Assembly (NCBI RefSeq): GCF_004000865.1
Contig: NZ_BIMB01000032.1
Coordinates: 1-64,000, forward strand
Reading direction: 5' to 3'
DNA: 64,000 nt
Origin: Paenibacillus elgii NBRC 100335
GTDB taxonomy: Bacteria > Bacillota > Bacilli > Paenibacillales > NBRC-103111
Shown here: positions 34,330 through 44,155 of the stretch, piece after piece
How the letters are laid out: every line of letters begins with the position of its first letter
Position numbering within the stretch: the first letter of the stretch is position 1
Notes under the pieces: model-generated
Told to the model about the DNA's origin: nothing
What the model saw: only the letters and a program-made list of their open reading frames with translations
Database searches by the model: none
Made by a program: the position numbers and the translations under genes

Positions 34330-35814
34330 TTACTTGCGGCTGCTTTTGTACCATTCGTTGGCCGCTTTGATCATGTCGCTGCCGCCGCTTGCTCTCCACT
34401 GCTCCAGAAACTTGTTGTAGGTTTCCAGCGGCTCGGCCCCGGTGACGTACTTGATGAAGGCATCCTCGGCCTGTTTTTGCAGCTTCTGCGAATGTTTCGA
34501 GATGTCCGCCATCGGCGGGGCGTAGGTCAGCGCGTCGTGGTACAGGATTCCTTTTGCATTCGCTTGGTACGCTTCGTAATTGTTCTGGACGAACTCGTTC
34601 TTGCGAACGCGCGCTTGCCAGTACGCCTCGTAATTTTTCTCGTCCGTTCCCGTCAAAAAGTCGCTTCCGAAGTTCCATTCGTCGTTGAATTTGGGCAGAA
34701 TCGGATAGTACTTGCCATCCTTCACTTCATGGTGTACCCCTTCCCGGCCGATGGCCAGCCCCTTGAATATCTCCTTCTCCAGCTTGAGGTCCAAATATTT
34801 CATCGCTTCCTCTTTATTCGGAGACCACTTCGGGATGGCAATAAACCACGGAATGCCACCGGTGCCGACCTGCGCTGCTTTTCCGTTGTCCCCTGTCAGA
34901 TAAGGCAGGATGCCGATCTTGGCGTCCGGGAAGTTTTTGGCCAGCGTGTTGTTGAGATTGGCGGCGTCCCACCACCCGGACCGGAACATGAACGCCTTGC
35001 CGCTCGTAAACTTCTCCAGCAGCTTGTTCGGCTGGTTGATTGCCCATTCCGCGTCGAGCAGCCCCTCGGTGTACAGCTTCTTCATGAACGCGAGATAGTC
35101 CTTGGTCTTCGGGTCTTCGACCATATGGACAATTTTGCCGTCGCGCACGCTCCAGTTCGTGCCCGGACCGTAATACCAACCGAAGGTGGAGCCGATCTCC
35201 GCCTGGAACGGATCTTTACCTCCGGTTATCGGGATGACGTTCTTCTTCTCCTTGACCGTCTTCAGCACGGCGTACAGCTCGTCGCGGGTCGTCGGAGGCT
35301 TCAGCCCCAGCTCATCGAGCCAATCCTGCCGGTACACGAGCGCCGTGCCGGTCGCCACGCCCGAGCTGCCTTCCGGGATGGCGTACAATTTGCCGTTCAG
35401 TCTGGCGCCGTTCCACGAGGCCGGGCCGATGACTTCCTGCATGTTTTTGCCGTACTTCTTGATTAAGTCATCCAGTGGCTCCAGCGCGCCGGAGGAAGAC
35501 AGCTTGGCGTACTGGTTCGCGTTGAGCTTCATGATATCGTAGGGCTCTTTGTTCGCCATGAGCAGGTTCAGCTTTTCGTCGGCGTTTTCGACCGGCAGCA
35601 TATCGTACTTGACGTCGTAGCCGGTTTTTTCCTTCAAGTATTTGCCGACCGGGTCGTTATTCGGATCGAACCGGTTGTATTGCAAAAGCTGGCGCAGCTG
35701 CGGCTTCCCGGTGCCCGATTTAGCCGGTTCGGGGGCTGGGCCCCCGCCGCTGCAGGCAGTTGCGATGGAAGCGAGTACGGTCACGGACAGGATGGCAGCC
35801 AGTTTCTTGGTCAT
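34330..35814 (-). CDS. Lpl-type carbohydrate-binding lipoprotein (family 1)
   Basis: 494 residues. The signal peptide ends in SIATAC (C21), a lipobox. It has the large-type family 1 binding-protein pattern: PVGKYLKEKTGYDVKYDML, MANKEPYDIMKLN, LYAIPEG, RQDWLDELGLKPPTT (the typical hinge segment of LplA/YtcQ proteins) and a late WYKSS end. These proteins bind oligosaccharides for LplBC permeases. It is last in an operon behind lplB- and lplC-like genes (54 bases after the second). There is no ATPase gene, as usual for this subfamily; a shared MsmX-like ATPase encoded elsewhere would drive it. The substrate is unknown. A shared terminator separates it from the three-enzyme cluster. Confidence 0.92.
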   Translation of the reverse strand: MTKKLAAILSVTVLASIATACSGGGPAPEPAKSGTGKPQLRQLLQYNRFDPNNDPVGKYLKEKTGYDVKYDMLPVENADEKLNLLMANKEPYDIMKLNANQYAKLSSSGALEPLDDLIKKYGKNMQEVIGPASWNGARLNGKLYAIPEGSSGVATGTALVYRQDWLDELGLKPPTTRDELYAVLKTVKEKKNVIPITGGKDPFQAEIGSTFGWYYGPGTNWSVRDGKIVHMVEDPKTKDYLAFMKKLYTEGLLDAEWAINQPNKLLEKFTSGKAFMFRSGWWDAANLNNTLAKNFPDAKIGILPYLTGDNGKAAQVGTGGIPWFIAIPKWSPNKEEAMKYLDLKLEKEIFKGLAIGREGVHHEVKDGKYYPILPKFNDEWNFGSDFLTGTDEKNYEAYWQARVRKNEFVQNNYEAYQANAKGILYHDALTYAPPMADISKHSQKLQKQAEDAFIKYVTGAEPLETYNKFLEQWRASGGSDMIKAANEWYKSSRK

Positions 35815-35868
35815 CGAAGAACCTCCCTTGGATGGTCATGGTTGAAGTAAAAGCATAGTTCACTACGG

Positions 35869-36810
35869 TTATTCCTTGACCGAGCCGACAAGAACGCCTT
35901 TAACGAAATAGTTTTGCAGGAACGGGTACACGAGCAGGATCGGCACGGTCGCGAGCAGAATCGAGGCCGCTTGAATCGCTTGCGGCGACGTGTTCATGGC
36001 CGCGTCCACGTTAAGGTGTGCGCCGAGCTGCAGGAATGTGTCGCTGGAGGAGACGAACAGCTCCTTCAAATACAGCTGCAGCGGCTTGTTCTCCGGGGTG
36101 TTGATGTAGATCAGCGAAGCGAAGTAATCGTTCCAGAACGCGACGGCGTAGAACAGCGCGATCGTCGCCAGCACGGGCAGGGACAGCGGCAGCGTGATGC
36201 GCCACAGGATCGTCAGATTGCCCGCCCCGTCGAGCTTCGCCGATTCCTCCAGACTGTCGGGCAGGCTCTCGAAATAATTTTTAATGATGAGCATGTTATA
36301 GACGCTGATCATGGCGGGCAGGAACAGCACGGGCAGCTTGTCGATCAGTTGCAGGCTTTGCATCAGGAGATAGGTCGGAATAAGCCCCCCGCTGAACAGC
36401 ATGGTGAAAATGTACATCAGAATGAACCATTTTCGGCCGTGCAGCCGGGGTTTGGACAGCGGGTAGGCCGCCAGCGTCGTCATGAACAGCGCCAGCAGCG
36501 TCCCTGCGACCGTAACAAACACCGAGACTTGAAACGAGGCGAGGAACAGCGATTGGCTCATGACGTACCGGTACGTGCCGATCTGCCAGTCTACCGGCAA
36601 CAGCGTGACGCGCCCGGAGACGACGGCTTCCTCGCTGCTCAGCGATTTGGCGATCAGATTCAGGAACGGGAACATCGTGGTCAAGCCGAGCAGTACGAAG
36701 AACGCGTAGTTCAGCGCCGTGAACGCCCGCCCGGCGGGCGAAGCCGACATGCTGCCGCGGCGTGGGCGTTGGCGGAGTGCGGACTTTGCAGTGTGTGACA
36801 TTTTGATCAT
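35869..36810 (-). CDS. LplC-like sugar permease
   Basis: 313 residues, with AAGGAGGAG before the ATG. Six membrane helices. The EAA loop EESAKLDGAGNLTILWRITLP is the ATPase contact, and the C-terminus ends NYFVKGVLVGSVKE, exactly the ending of LplC/YtcP proteins. It pairs with the LplB-like permease encoded 14 bases upstream. The long basic N-terminus before the first helix is usual in this family. Confidence 0.94.
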   Translation of the reverse strand: MIKMSHTAKSALRQRPRRGSMSASPAGRAFTALNYAFFVLLGLTTMFPFLNLIAKSLSSEEAVVSGRVTLLPVDWQIGTYRYVMSQSLFLASFQVSVFVTVAGTLLALFMTTLAAYPLSKPRLHGRKWFILMYIFTMLFSGGLIPTYLLMQSLQLIDKLPVLFLPAMISVYNMLIIKNYFESLPDSLEESAKLDGAGNLTILWRITLPLSLPVLATIALFYAVAFWNDYFASLIYINTPENKPLQLYLKELFVSSSDTFLQLGAHLNVDAAMNTSPQAIQAASILLATVPILLVYPFLQNYFVKGVLVGSVKE

Positions 36811-36823
36811 GAGGCTCCTCCTT

Positions 36824-37750
36824 TTACCAGATGCCGCGCTTCAAATATTTTCGCGCCAGTCCGTTGCCGGCGACGATCAGCACGAAGGCGATGACGGATT
36901 CGAACAAGCCGACCGCCGTGGAGAAGCTGTAATCCTGCTCCCCGAGGCCGATCCGGTACACGTACGTTCCGATAACGTCGGCCACGTGGTAGACGCTCGG
37001 GTTGTACATGACGAGAATCTGCTCGGTCCCCGCCTCCAGAATCGATCCGAGCCGCAAAATGAACATGAGCAGGATGATCGGCACGAGGCCCGGCAGCGTA
37101 ATGTGCAGCGTCTGCTTCCATTTGTTCGCCCCGTCCATCTTGGCCGCTTCGTACAGCTGCGGGTCGATGCCGGTCAAGGCGGCCAAGTAGACGATCGTGC
37201 TCCAGCCGACCTCCTTCCAGCCGGCGGAGGCGACGAGCACGGAGCGGAAGACCTCGCCGTCCAGGAAAAACTTCACCGGCTCCCCGCCCAGCAGGGCGAT
37301 CCACCGATTCACGATCCCTCCGTTCACCGATAGCAGATCGATGAACAGTCCGCTGACGATCACCCAGGACAAAAAGTGCGGCAGGTAGACGATCGTCTGA
37401 ATGGTACGCTTGAACAGCATATGCTTCAGTTCGTTCATCAGAATGGCGACGATAATCGGGAGCGGGAATAAAAAAACGATTTTGTATACGGAAATGAGCA
37501 GCGTATTGCGGAACACTTGCAGGAAGCCGGAGGAGGTCAGCAGCTTCTCAAAATGCTTGAAGCCGACCCATGGGCTGGCGCTCATGCCGTCGAAGATGTT
37601 GAAGTCCTTGAACGCGATGACGATGCCGTACATCGGCGTATATTTGAACAACAACAGAAACAGCAGGCCGGGAACAAGCGCGGCATACAAATCCCAGTCT
37701 TGGCGGACATCGGCCCAGAGCCGGGCCCGTTTGATTTTGCCGGTTCGCAC
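36824..37750 (-). CDS. LplB-like sugar permease
   Basis: 308 residues if GTG 37750 is the start. A GTG at 37762 is in frame but lies inside AAGGAGGTG, which should itself be the ribosome-binding site. The sequence opens with a basic stretch and YAALVPGLLFLLLFKYTPMYG, typical of LplB/YteP. The EAA loop is YEAAKMDGANKWKQTLHITL, and the end LARKYLKRGIW is also typical. It heads the operon lplB-lplC-binding protein, transcribed toward the convergent three-enzyme cluster. Confidence 0.92.
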   Translation of the reverse strand: MRTGKIKRARLWADVRQDWDLYAALVPGLLFLLLFKYTPMYGIVIAFKDFNIFDGMSASPWVGFKHFEKLLTSSGFLQVFRNTLLISVYKIVFLFPLPIIVAILMNELKHMLFKRTIQTIVYLPHFLSWVIVSGLFIDLLSVNGGIVNRWIALLGGEPVKFFLDGEVFRSVLVASAGWKEVGWSTIVYLAALTGIDPQLYEAAKMDGANKWKQTLHITLPGLVPIILLMFILRLGSILEAGTEQILVMYNPSVYHVADVIGTYVYRIGLGEQDYSFSTAVGLFESVIAFVLIVAGNGLARKYLKRGIW

Positions 37751-38023
37751 GCGGTGCGGCACCTCCTTAATTCGACGACGGTTTGCGGTGCGGGAAGCTT
37801 GATTTCAGTGTACCGGGGGGAGGCCTGGGAGGGTAGAAGAGGGCGATGACCTTTTTTGGTAGTTTGATTGTTTTTTGACGGAAGGCAAACGGAAACGGCG
37901 CTTCGCTATGGCAGGTTGTCATATAAATACCAAATAAAGTAATTATATTCCCTTATATGGAATTATTTGAATCTTGTAGACTTAAAGTGGAAATCCCATT
38001 TAAAGCCAAGGAGAGTGGTTTGG

Positions 38024-39076
38024 ATGAAGAAAAGGTTTGTTTTATTGGCTGTCGCGGCTGCCGTCATGGCGGTGTTCCCGACGGCGATAAGCGCCAGCGA
38101 TGCACCGGGGCGTGCGAAAAGCGGAGGGGAGCCGGTGTCGATCGACATGAGCGGGGCGGAAGTGACGGACTTTACGAGGACGGCAACGGCTGCAAAAATC
38201 GACGAGGTGCTGGCCAAGGCCCGCCAGGCGGGGATGGAGAGCGTACAAGCCCATGGCTTGCAGAGAAGCGCGGCAGCTGCTGGACATACGGTCGATTACA
38301 CGTTAATCGACGGGGATACCGCGTATTTCTATGAGAAGAGCCCGACGCAGGCGAAGGAGAAGGTCTACGTCTACGAAGCTGCAGCTTCGGAAGCGGGCGG
38401 CGACGCCGACAAGCGGCTTGCGGCAATGGCGGGCAACCTTCCCGATGGCATCGGAGGCCGGGCGATCGTCAATGGGAACGGCTCGTACCTTAACGCGACG
38501 GTGCGCTTGGCGGCGTCGAATCAGCTGACGGGCGCACCTTCGGGGGCAACGTACACTTACGCCGGGTTTAGCGGCACCTCCGGCAGCCAAGGGGTAGAAA
38601 CCGATATGGGCTTGCAGTACAGCAATGCGTACAATAATCAAAAATGGCTGCCCGTGCTGTCCGTATTTAAAGGCTCCAAGCAATTCGGAACGTTGGTGCC
38701 GCCCTATAATCAGGTGCAGTATAAGAACGGGTATAAGCCCGGTACGGATGTGAACCTGACGGCTTACCGGAACTCGAACGGCAGCGTGCGGCTGTCGCTC
38801 AGCGGGTATGCCATTTGCTCCGACATGAGCTGCTCTTCCCAAACGGATACGTACCTCACGGCGGTTGCGGAAGTAGCGAATATCAATGTCTCCAGCGTAA
38901 GTAAGTGGAAAATGTTAGCTACTCTCGCCGGTTCCGAAAGCGTGACGGGAAGGAACTATGCCGAATTCAAAAATGTGAATGTGGACGGGGCGGCGCGGAC
39001 TCCGGTCAAAGATGTGGAGGATTATGCGACGGTCGTCGTTTCCGGAAACAATGTGACGATTAACGTTTCCAGATAA
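38024..39076 (+). CDS. YrpD-like secreted protein
   Basis: 350 residues from ATG 38024 (GGAGAG before it). Residues 1-25 form a signal peptide (MKKRFVLLAVAAAVMAVFPT, then AISAS). There is no anchor, so it is secreted. The C-terminal part (about 150-300) has GNGSYLNATVRL, TYTYAGFSG, ETDMGLQYS, KWLPVLSVF and KPGTDVNLTAYRN, as I recall from B. subtilis YrpD. YrpD has no established function. The N-terminal 130 residues include an alanine-rich helical region and YTLIDGDTAYFYEK, which I do not recognise. It stands alone, with a strong terminator behind it. Confidence 0.65.
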   Translation: MKKRFVLLAVAAAVMAVFPTAISASDAPGRAKSGGEPVSIDMSGAEVTDFTRTATAAKIDEVLAKARQAGMESVQAHGLQRSAAAAGHTVDYTLIDGDTAYFYEKSPTQAKEKVYVYEAAASEAGGDADKRLAAMAGNLPDGIGGRAIVNGNGSYLNATVRLAASNQLTGAPSGATYTYAGFSGTSGSQGVETDMGLQYSNAYNNQKWLPVLSVFKGSKQFGTLVPPYNQVQYKNGYKPGTDVNLTAYRNSNGSVRLSLSGYAICSDMSCSSQTDTYLTAVAEVANINVSSVSKWKMLATLAGSESVTGRNYAEFKNVNVDGAARTPVKDVEDYATVVVSGNNVTINVSR

Positions 39077-39106
39077 CGCCTGATTTTTGCGATACTTGCG
39101 GAATCG

Positions 39107-39148
39107 AATCGAACAAGCCCTTGCCGGGGGCTTGTTCGATTTTTTTTG
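39107..39148 (+). terminator. Strong terminator of the YrpD-like gene
   Basis: AATCGAACAAGCCC pairs perfectly with GGGCTTGTTCGATT and is followed by TTTTTT. It also protects against the oncoming minus-strand operon. Confidence 0.9.
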
Positions 39149-39168
39149 TTCCGCTGCCGGTTCACGGC

Positions 39169-40767
39169 TCAGGGCTTCATCTCTCCCGGTGTGACGCCCC
39201 AATATTTGCGGAAGACCTTCGTAAAATAGCTCACGTCCCGGTATCCGGTCAGCATGGCGGCGTCGTATACCTTGGCGCCTTTGAGCAGCGCGGCTTTGGC
39301 GGCATCCATCTTGCGCTCCAGCACGTACGTAGAGAACGGCTTCCCGGTTTCCTGCTTGAACAGCCTGCTCAAGTAGGACGAATTGACATACAGCCGGTCC
39401 GCGACCGTATGCAGGGTGAGCTCGGAGTCCAGCTCCTTCTCGACGATGTCCAGGATCGTCCGGACCGTATCATGGCTAATGCATTGGCGCTGGTTCTGCA
39501 CGTAAGCGGCGATATGGCGGACGGTGCGGCTCAGCCATGCCTGGATCTGTTCCTTCGTCGTCAGCAGCAGCGGATTGTGGAAGAACACGTAGTCGTCTCC
39601 GGTCACTTCCTTGACCCGCCAGCCTTGGCGCTGGATCGTCCGGGTCAGCAGGCTGACGAAATAAAGCACATGCTCGTGCACGTCATCCACGGACACGGCC
39701 CGGTCCATTCCTTCCGTCCACAGCGCGGAAGCCAGCTCCTCCGCTTTGCCCGGATCGCCTGTCTCCAGCGCAATCTCCAGCCCCTTCTCCAAGGTCGGCT
39801 GCATCGTAAGCGCGGAAGTTCCTTCCGGCTCCTCCCGGTACGGAATCGCGATATCCCGCCCGTACACTTTGCGGCACAGCAAAGCTTTGCCGGCTTGAGC
39901 GTACAGCTTGTGCAGCTCCTCCGGGCCGCCGGTCGCCCCGCAGATGCCCGCGCTCGCCGTGAGCTTAAGACATTCCTTCACTTTGCCGAGCAGCCGGGTG
40001 ACGGTCGTATGCGCATGCAGCAGAACGTCGTTCGGGTCCTCCTCCGGCCCCGCATCGAACAGGATGACGGTACGGCCTTCCGGATCGGTAAAGCTCCAAT
40101 GCCTGGACCGTTGAAGCAGCTCGCTTACGATGCTGTGAAGGGAAAATAAGAGGAGCTGCCGGTCCTTCGGGCCGAAGCGCGTTTCCGCTTCGGGGAGCGG
40201 GTCCATATCGAGCACGGCGACAGCAAGCTGGCGGTCCGGCTTCAGATCGAGATGCACGTCCTTGCCGTACTGCACCGCTTCGCGCAGGCTGTAGGCCCCT
40301 TCCGCCCATCGCCGGAAGAAGCTGCTGCGCAGCTGCGGCAAATGCTGCCGCCATTTCTCCTGCAGCATCGCCTGATTGCTGATCCGCTCCAGCTCCTGCC
40401 GAAGCTGTTCGGCCGCTTCCAGCACCGCTTTCAGAATTTCTTCGTCCCCGGCGGGCTTCAGCAAATACTTCATCACCCCGACGTCCATCGCGGCTTGTGC
40501 GAATTCAAAATTATCGTGCCCGCTCAGGATGATCAGTTTCACCAGCGGGTCCAGCTCCTGCAGCTTGCGGGCCAGCGTGATGCCGTCCATCTGCGGCATT
40601 TCGATATCCAGCAGCACGATATCCGGCTTCTTGCGTTCGAAGAGCCGCAGCGCTTCGAGCCCGTTCTCGGCCGTGCCGATCACTTCGATGCCATGGTCCT
40701 CCCACGGAATATGATGCATCAGGCTGTTGCGCAGGCGGATTTCGTCTTCGACAATGAATAAGTTCAT
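39169..40767 (-). CDS. AraC-type response regulator (YesN-like)
   Basis: 532 residues from ATG 40767, which overlaps the kinase stop by 4 bases (ATGA). Receiver domain 1-125 has VEDE, D54 in VLLDIEMPQ and the lysine in YLLKPAGDE. A linker of about 290 residues follows. The C-terminal AraC DNA-binding domain (about 430-530) has ADRLYVNSSYLSRLFKQETG and LTGYRDVSYFTKVFRKYWG, ending TPGEMKP. An upstream-extended reading is possible but would run into the kinase gene and lack an RBS. It is the last gene of a set with TetR, binding lipoprotein and kinase. Confidence 0.94.
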   Translation of the reverse strand: MNLFIVEDEIRLRNSLMHHIPWEDHGIEVIGTAENGLEALRLFERKKPDIVLLDIEMPQMDGITLARKLQELDPLVKLIILSGHDNFEFAQAAMDVGVMKYLLKPAGDEEILKAVLEAAEQLRQELERISNQAMLQEKWRQHLPQLRSSFFRRWAEGAYSLREAVQYGKDVHLDLKPDRQLAVAVLDMDPLPEAETRFGPKDRQLLLFSLHSIVSELLQRSRHWSFTDPEGRTVILFDAGPEEDPNDVLLHAHTTVTRLLGKVKECLKLTASAGICGATGGPEELHKLYAQAGKALLCRKVYGRDIAIPYREEPEGTSALTMQPTLEKGLEIALETGDPGKAEELASALWTEGMDRAVSVDDVHEHVLYFVSLLTRTIQRQGWRVKEVTGDDYVFFHNPLLLTTKEQIQAWLSRTVRHIAAYVQNQRQCISHDTVRTILDIVEKELDSELTLHTVADRLYVNSSYLSRLFKQETGKPFSTYVLERKMDAAKAALLKGAKVYDAAMLTGYRDVSYFTKVFRKYWGVTPGEMKP

Positions 40768-42608
40768 GCCAGCTTCACCTCTTGGTGCAGACCGGGATGG
40801 GGAGGCTCCAGCTCGTGATTCTCCTTGCACTTCTCCAGCGGAAGAATCAGCGTCGCGGTCGTGCCCTGGCCCTCCGCGCTGCCTATTTGCAGTTCGGCCC
40901 GTTGGCCGTAAACGATGAGAATGCGCGACATGACGTTGCGCAGGCCGAACAAGTCCTTGGGGTTGCACTGCCTGTACGATAGCGCCCCCGATTCATAGGC
41001 GGCCAGCTTGGCCAGCTCGCTGCGGATATGCTCCAGCCGCGCCGGGGGAATGCCGGTCCCGTTGTCCTGCACGGTCAACACCAGACAGCCTTCCTCCACG
41101 CGGCTGGCGATGAGCAGACGGCCGTCTCTGCGCTTTTCCAGCCCATGAAGAATCGCATTTTCCACCAAAGGCTGCAACATCAGCTTCAGCACGGGGACGT
41201 CCTTGCTTTCTTCGGACAGCTCATAGCTGACTGTGAACGAATCGAGAAAACGGAGCTGCTGCACCCGGATGTAATAGTGCAGGTGTGTGACCGTTTCTTC
41301 CACGGAGAACGTTTCTCGTCCCTTGCTTAGGCTGAGCCGGAAGAAGTTCGATAAATTCAGCACCATTTCGCTGATTTCGTCGGCGTCGTAATTTTTGGCG
41401 GTCCAATAAATCGAATCGAGCGTATTGTAGAGGAAGTGCGGGTTGATCTGCGACTGTAAAAATTTCAGCTCCGTGTTGGCGAGCTGCAGCTGCTGCTCGT
41501 AGTAATTTTCGATCAGGTGGCGCTGCTCCTCGACCATCTTGTTGAACGCCCGGGTCAAGTAACCGAGCTCGTCGGCCCGGTTGTTCTCCAGCCGGACGTT
41601 AAAATTGCCGCTTCCGACCCGCTTCATTCCCTTCAGCAGACGCTGCACGGGAGAAGCGATGCCGCTGTACACCCCCCAGGAGATGAGGCAAGCGAGCACG
41701 ATGCTGACTCCGATAATAATGTAGGTATATGTCCGGTTCAGGTTCGTTTCCCGGTACAATTCTTCCTTCGGCTGGGTCAGCACGAGCGACCATTTGTAGT
41801 AGGCCGAATCGACCTTCGTCGAAATCACGGACCCGCTTCCGCTGTCTTCGTCCACGCCACTCCGCATCCGGCCGGCACTTTCCGTTCCCGTCACAAGTTG
41901 CCCCATATCGTTATATAGAGCGATTTGCGCTTGAGGCGACGGCAGCAGCGACACGAGCAAGTCGAGCAGCTTGTCTTTGTTCAAAGTAATAATGAGCAGA
42001 TTCGGCACGCGGTCCGGGTTGTTGAGGTCCATCGTACGGACCAGCGAAATACTGTCCGTATTCAGGACGGAACCGAACGTCTGCCGTCCCGGAAACTCCA
42101 TGTCGGGCATGATGTAGGTAATGGCGGTGCCTCCGGCTTCGGCCAGCTCCTGCAGCCTCAGCACCTGAAGCGGATGCTCGATCACCTTGCCTCCGTTAGC
42201 GGTATTAAGCAGCATTCGGGAGGAAGCGTGATACAACGAAATTTGGGAAACCATCGGGCTGATCGAGGTGATGCTTGAGAGCTCCTTGATGACCTCGTAA
42301 AAATTGACATACGATTGCGCCGTCAAACTCGGCCCCGTTTCGTTCAGCAGCTTCAGCAGGTTGTTGTTCGTAGCGGCCAGCGTCGAGATTTGCTCCACAT
42401 TTTGCAGCGTGACGTCAATATAATCCATCGAAGAGGTCAGCGCACCCTTGGTCCGTTCCTCGGTTTGCTCAAGCAGAATGCGCTGGAAACGGAAGTTGGC
42501 GAACAGACTGACGATGACGAGTGGGACCAGCACGAGGACGAAATACACGGTGAGGCGGAGCTGGATTTTTTCCGTATACCGCTTGTACAACCAAGGCCAC
42601 AGTCGCAT
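40764..42608 (-). CDS. YesM-type sensor histidine kinase next to a binding protein
   Basis: 614 residues from ATG 42608, which overlaps the binding-protein stop by one base (TGATG). Membrane helices near 20-40 and about 298-320 enclose an extracellular domain of about 255 residues. A HAMP linker is followed by the His_kinase motif INPHFLYNTLDSIYW (near 388) and a HATPase domain with PLVENAILHG, QDNGTGIP and LFGLRNVMSR. Translational coupling to both the lipoprotein and the regulator makes a sensing unit: the binding protein may hand its ligand to the kinase. No permease is encoded with them. Confidence 0.94.
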   Translation of the reverse strand: MRLWPWLYKRYTEKIQLRLTVYFVLVLVPLVIVSLFANFRFQRILLEQTEERTKGALTSSMDYIDVTLQNVEQISTLAATNNNLLKLLNETGPSLTAQSYVNFYEVIKELSSITSISPMVSQISLYHASSRMLLNTANGGKVIEHPLQVLRLQELAEAGGTAITYIMPDMEFPGRQTFGSVLNTDSISLVRTMDLNNPDRVPNLLIITLNKDKLLDLLVSLLPSPQAQIALYNDMGQLVTGTESAGRMRSGVDEDSGSGSVISTKVDSAYYKWSLVLTQPKEELYRETNLNRTYTYIIIGVSIVLACLISWGVYSGIASPVQRLLKGMKRVGSGNFNVRLENNRADELGYLTRAFNKMVEEQRHLIENYYEQQLQLANTELKFLQSQINPHFLYNTLDSIYWTAKNYDADEISEMVLNLSNFFRLSLSKGRETFSVEETVTHLHYYIRVQQLRFLDSFTVSYELSEESKDVPVLKLMLQPLVENAILHGLEKRRDGRLLIASRVEEGCLVLTVQDNGTGIPPARLEHIRSELAKLAAYESGALSYRQCNPKDLFGLRNVMSRILIVYGQRAELQIGSAEGQGTTATLILPLEKCKENHELEPPHPGLHQEVKLA

Positions 42609-44116
42609 CAACGCACCACCTCCCGCTGCTTTTGGTACCACTCGTTGACTTCCTTCGTGATTTCGTCGCCGCCCTCCCGCCTCCACCAGTCGGTATACGA
42701 CTCGAACCGGTCCAAAGGAATGACGCCGACGATCATTTTGATGTATACGTCACGGAGCGCAGACAGCTTCTTCTTGTACTTTTCCATGGCGGGGGTGGGG
42801 GGACCCTGAAATTCGTCCCGAATGATATTCCGCTCGACCGCCTGAACGTTTGAGTACAACTGGAAGCGGGGGCCGAGCGAATCGAGCCGCTCCTTCAATA
42901 AGGCGGGGGAAGGCAAATCGACGAGCGAGGAGTACATGCCCCGGTACAGATGCTTGTCATGCTCCGTGAAGTCGGTCACGATGCGCCCGTCCCGCTCGCT
43001 CCAGACTTGGTTCCGGAAGCCGAGCTTCAGCTCGCGGTTGCCTTCCCCGGCGATGAAGTTCAGCATTCGGATGACGGCTCCGGCCCGGAGGCTGTGGGCA
43101 GGAACGACTTGATACTGGCGGATCAGCGAAGTTTCGTACGTGCCCTTGTGGCCTGCCGGTCCGACAGGGTAATCAAGGGGAATCCATTCGGCCTGCGGGT
43201 CGTTTTTCCGGTTCAGCTCGATCGTCCCGCGCGTGTCGTACCAGGTTGCCGACAACAGCCCGACTTGGCCGGAAGCGACCTTTTGATAGAGGCTCCAATT
43301 TTTGTTGATCGGAAATTCGGGATCGAGGAGTTGTTCGGCATACAAGCGATGGAGAAAAGTAAGCGCTTCCTTCGTTTCGGGCAAAATGTCCGCATACACC
43401 AGCTTGCCGTCCCGTTCCAGCCATTGGCCGAGCTGGACGCCGAACGCTCCGAAGAAAGGGGAGGACCGTCCCAAATTTTCGATGAGGGTCAGCCCGTGCG
43501 TCTCGGGCTTGCCGCTGCCTGCCGGGCCGCTGCGGGCAAACGCCCGAATGACCTCGTAATATTGCTCCAGCGTTTGCGGCGGCTTCAGGCCAAGCTTGTC
43601 CAGCCAATCCTTCCGCGCGTACATCAGCTCGGTGCCGCGTATTTCGTTGATGCTGGGAATTGCATAGATGTTGCCGTTGAGGGTGACTTTATCCCAGGCC
43701 TCCTTCGGGATGCCCGCCTTCAGCGCGGAGCCGTAGCGGTCGATCCAATCGTTCAGCGGCTGGAGGAGGCCGCTCTTGGCATAGTTGGCGACCCAGACGT
43801 CGCTGAACACGCTCAGCATATCCGGAGGATTGCCGGAAGCCATAAGCGCGTTCAGCTTCACTTCGTATCCTTCGGAAGGCGGCACCATGACGCGGATATC
43901 CAGATTCGTCCGCTCTTTGATGTAGTCGAGATACGGGTTCCGGTTCTCGTTCAGGCCCTTCGGGAACGTAAGCCCCAAGCTGTTCAGAACGACGGAGACC
44001 GGCTCCGGCGGGTCGGCTTCCGGAGAGCCGGCCCGGTAACATGAAGTCAGTCCGACGATGCTAAGGATCGATGCGAGCAGCAGGGGGCAACGAATCCGTT
44101 TTGCATTCACGGCCAT
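42608..44116 (-). CDS. Carbohydrate-binding lipoprotein of a kinase operon
   Basis: 502 residues, with AAAGGAG before ATG. The signal peptide ends in GLTSC (C26), a lipobox. It has the large family 1 pattern: NPYLDYIKERTNLDIRVMV, LMASGNPPDMLSVF, IYAIPSINEIRGTELMYARK, DWLDKLGLKPPQT and a C-terminal WWRREGGDEITKEVNEWYQK. It is close in design to LplA/YtcQ proteins and to the 34330 gene. Its gene lies between TetR and the sensor kinase, and there is no permease beside it. A role in sensing, as the extracellular ligand carrier for the kinase, is therefore as likely as transport, which would need permeases from elsewhere. Confidence 0.88.
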   Translation of the reverse strand: MAVNAKRIRCPLLLASILSIVGLTSCYRAGSPEADPPEPVSVVLNSLGLTFPKGLNENRNPYLDYIKERTNLDIRVMVPPSEGYEVKLNALMASGNPPDMLSVFSDVWVANYAKSGLLQPLNDWIDRYGSALKAGIPKEAWDKVTLNGNIYAIPSINEIRGTELMYARKDWLDKLGLKPPQTLEQYYEVIRAFARSGPAGSGKPETHGLTLIENLGRSSPFFGAFGVQLGQWLERDGKLVYADILPETKEALTFLHRLYAEQLLDPEFPINKNWSLYQKVASGQVGLLSATWYDTRGTIELNRKNDPQAEWIPLDYPVGPAGHKGTYETSLIRQYQVVPAHSLRAGAVIRMLNFIAGEGNRELKLGFRNQVWSERDGRIVTDFTEHDKHLYRGMYSSLVDLPSPALLKERLDSLGPRFQLYSNVQAVERNIIRDEFQGPPTPAMEKYKKKLSALRDVYIKMIVGVIPLDRFESYTDWWRREGGDEITKEVNEWYQKQREVVR

Positions 44117-44155
44117 CTACTCCTTTGGAAAAGGTGGTTTGGCTTTTTTACTTGC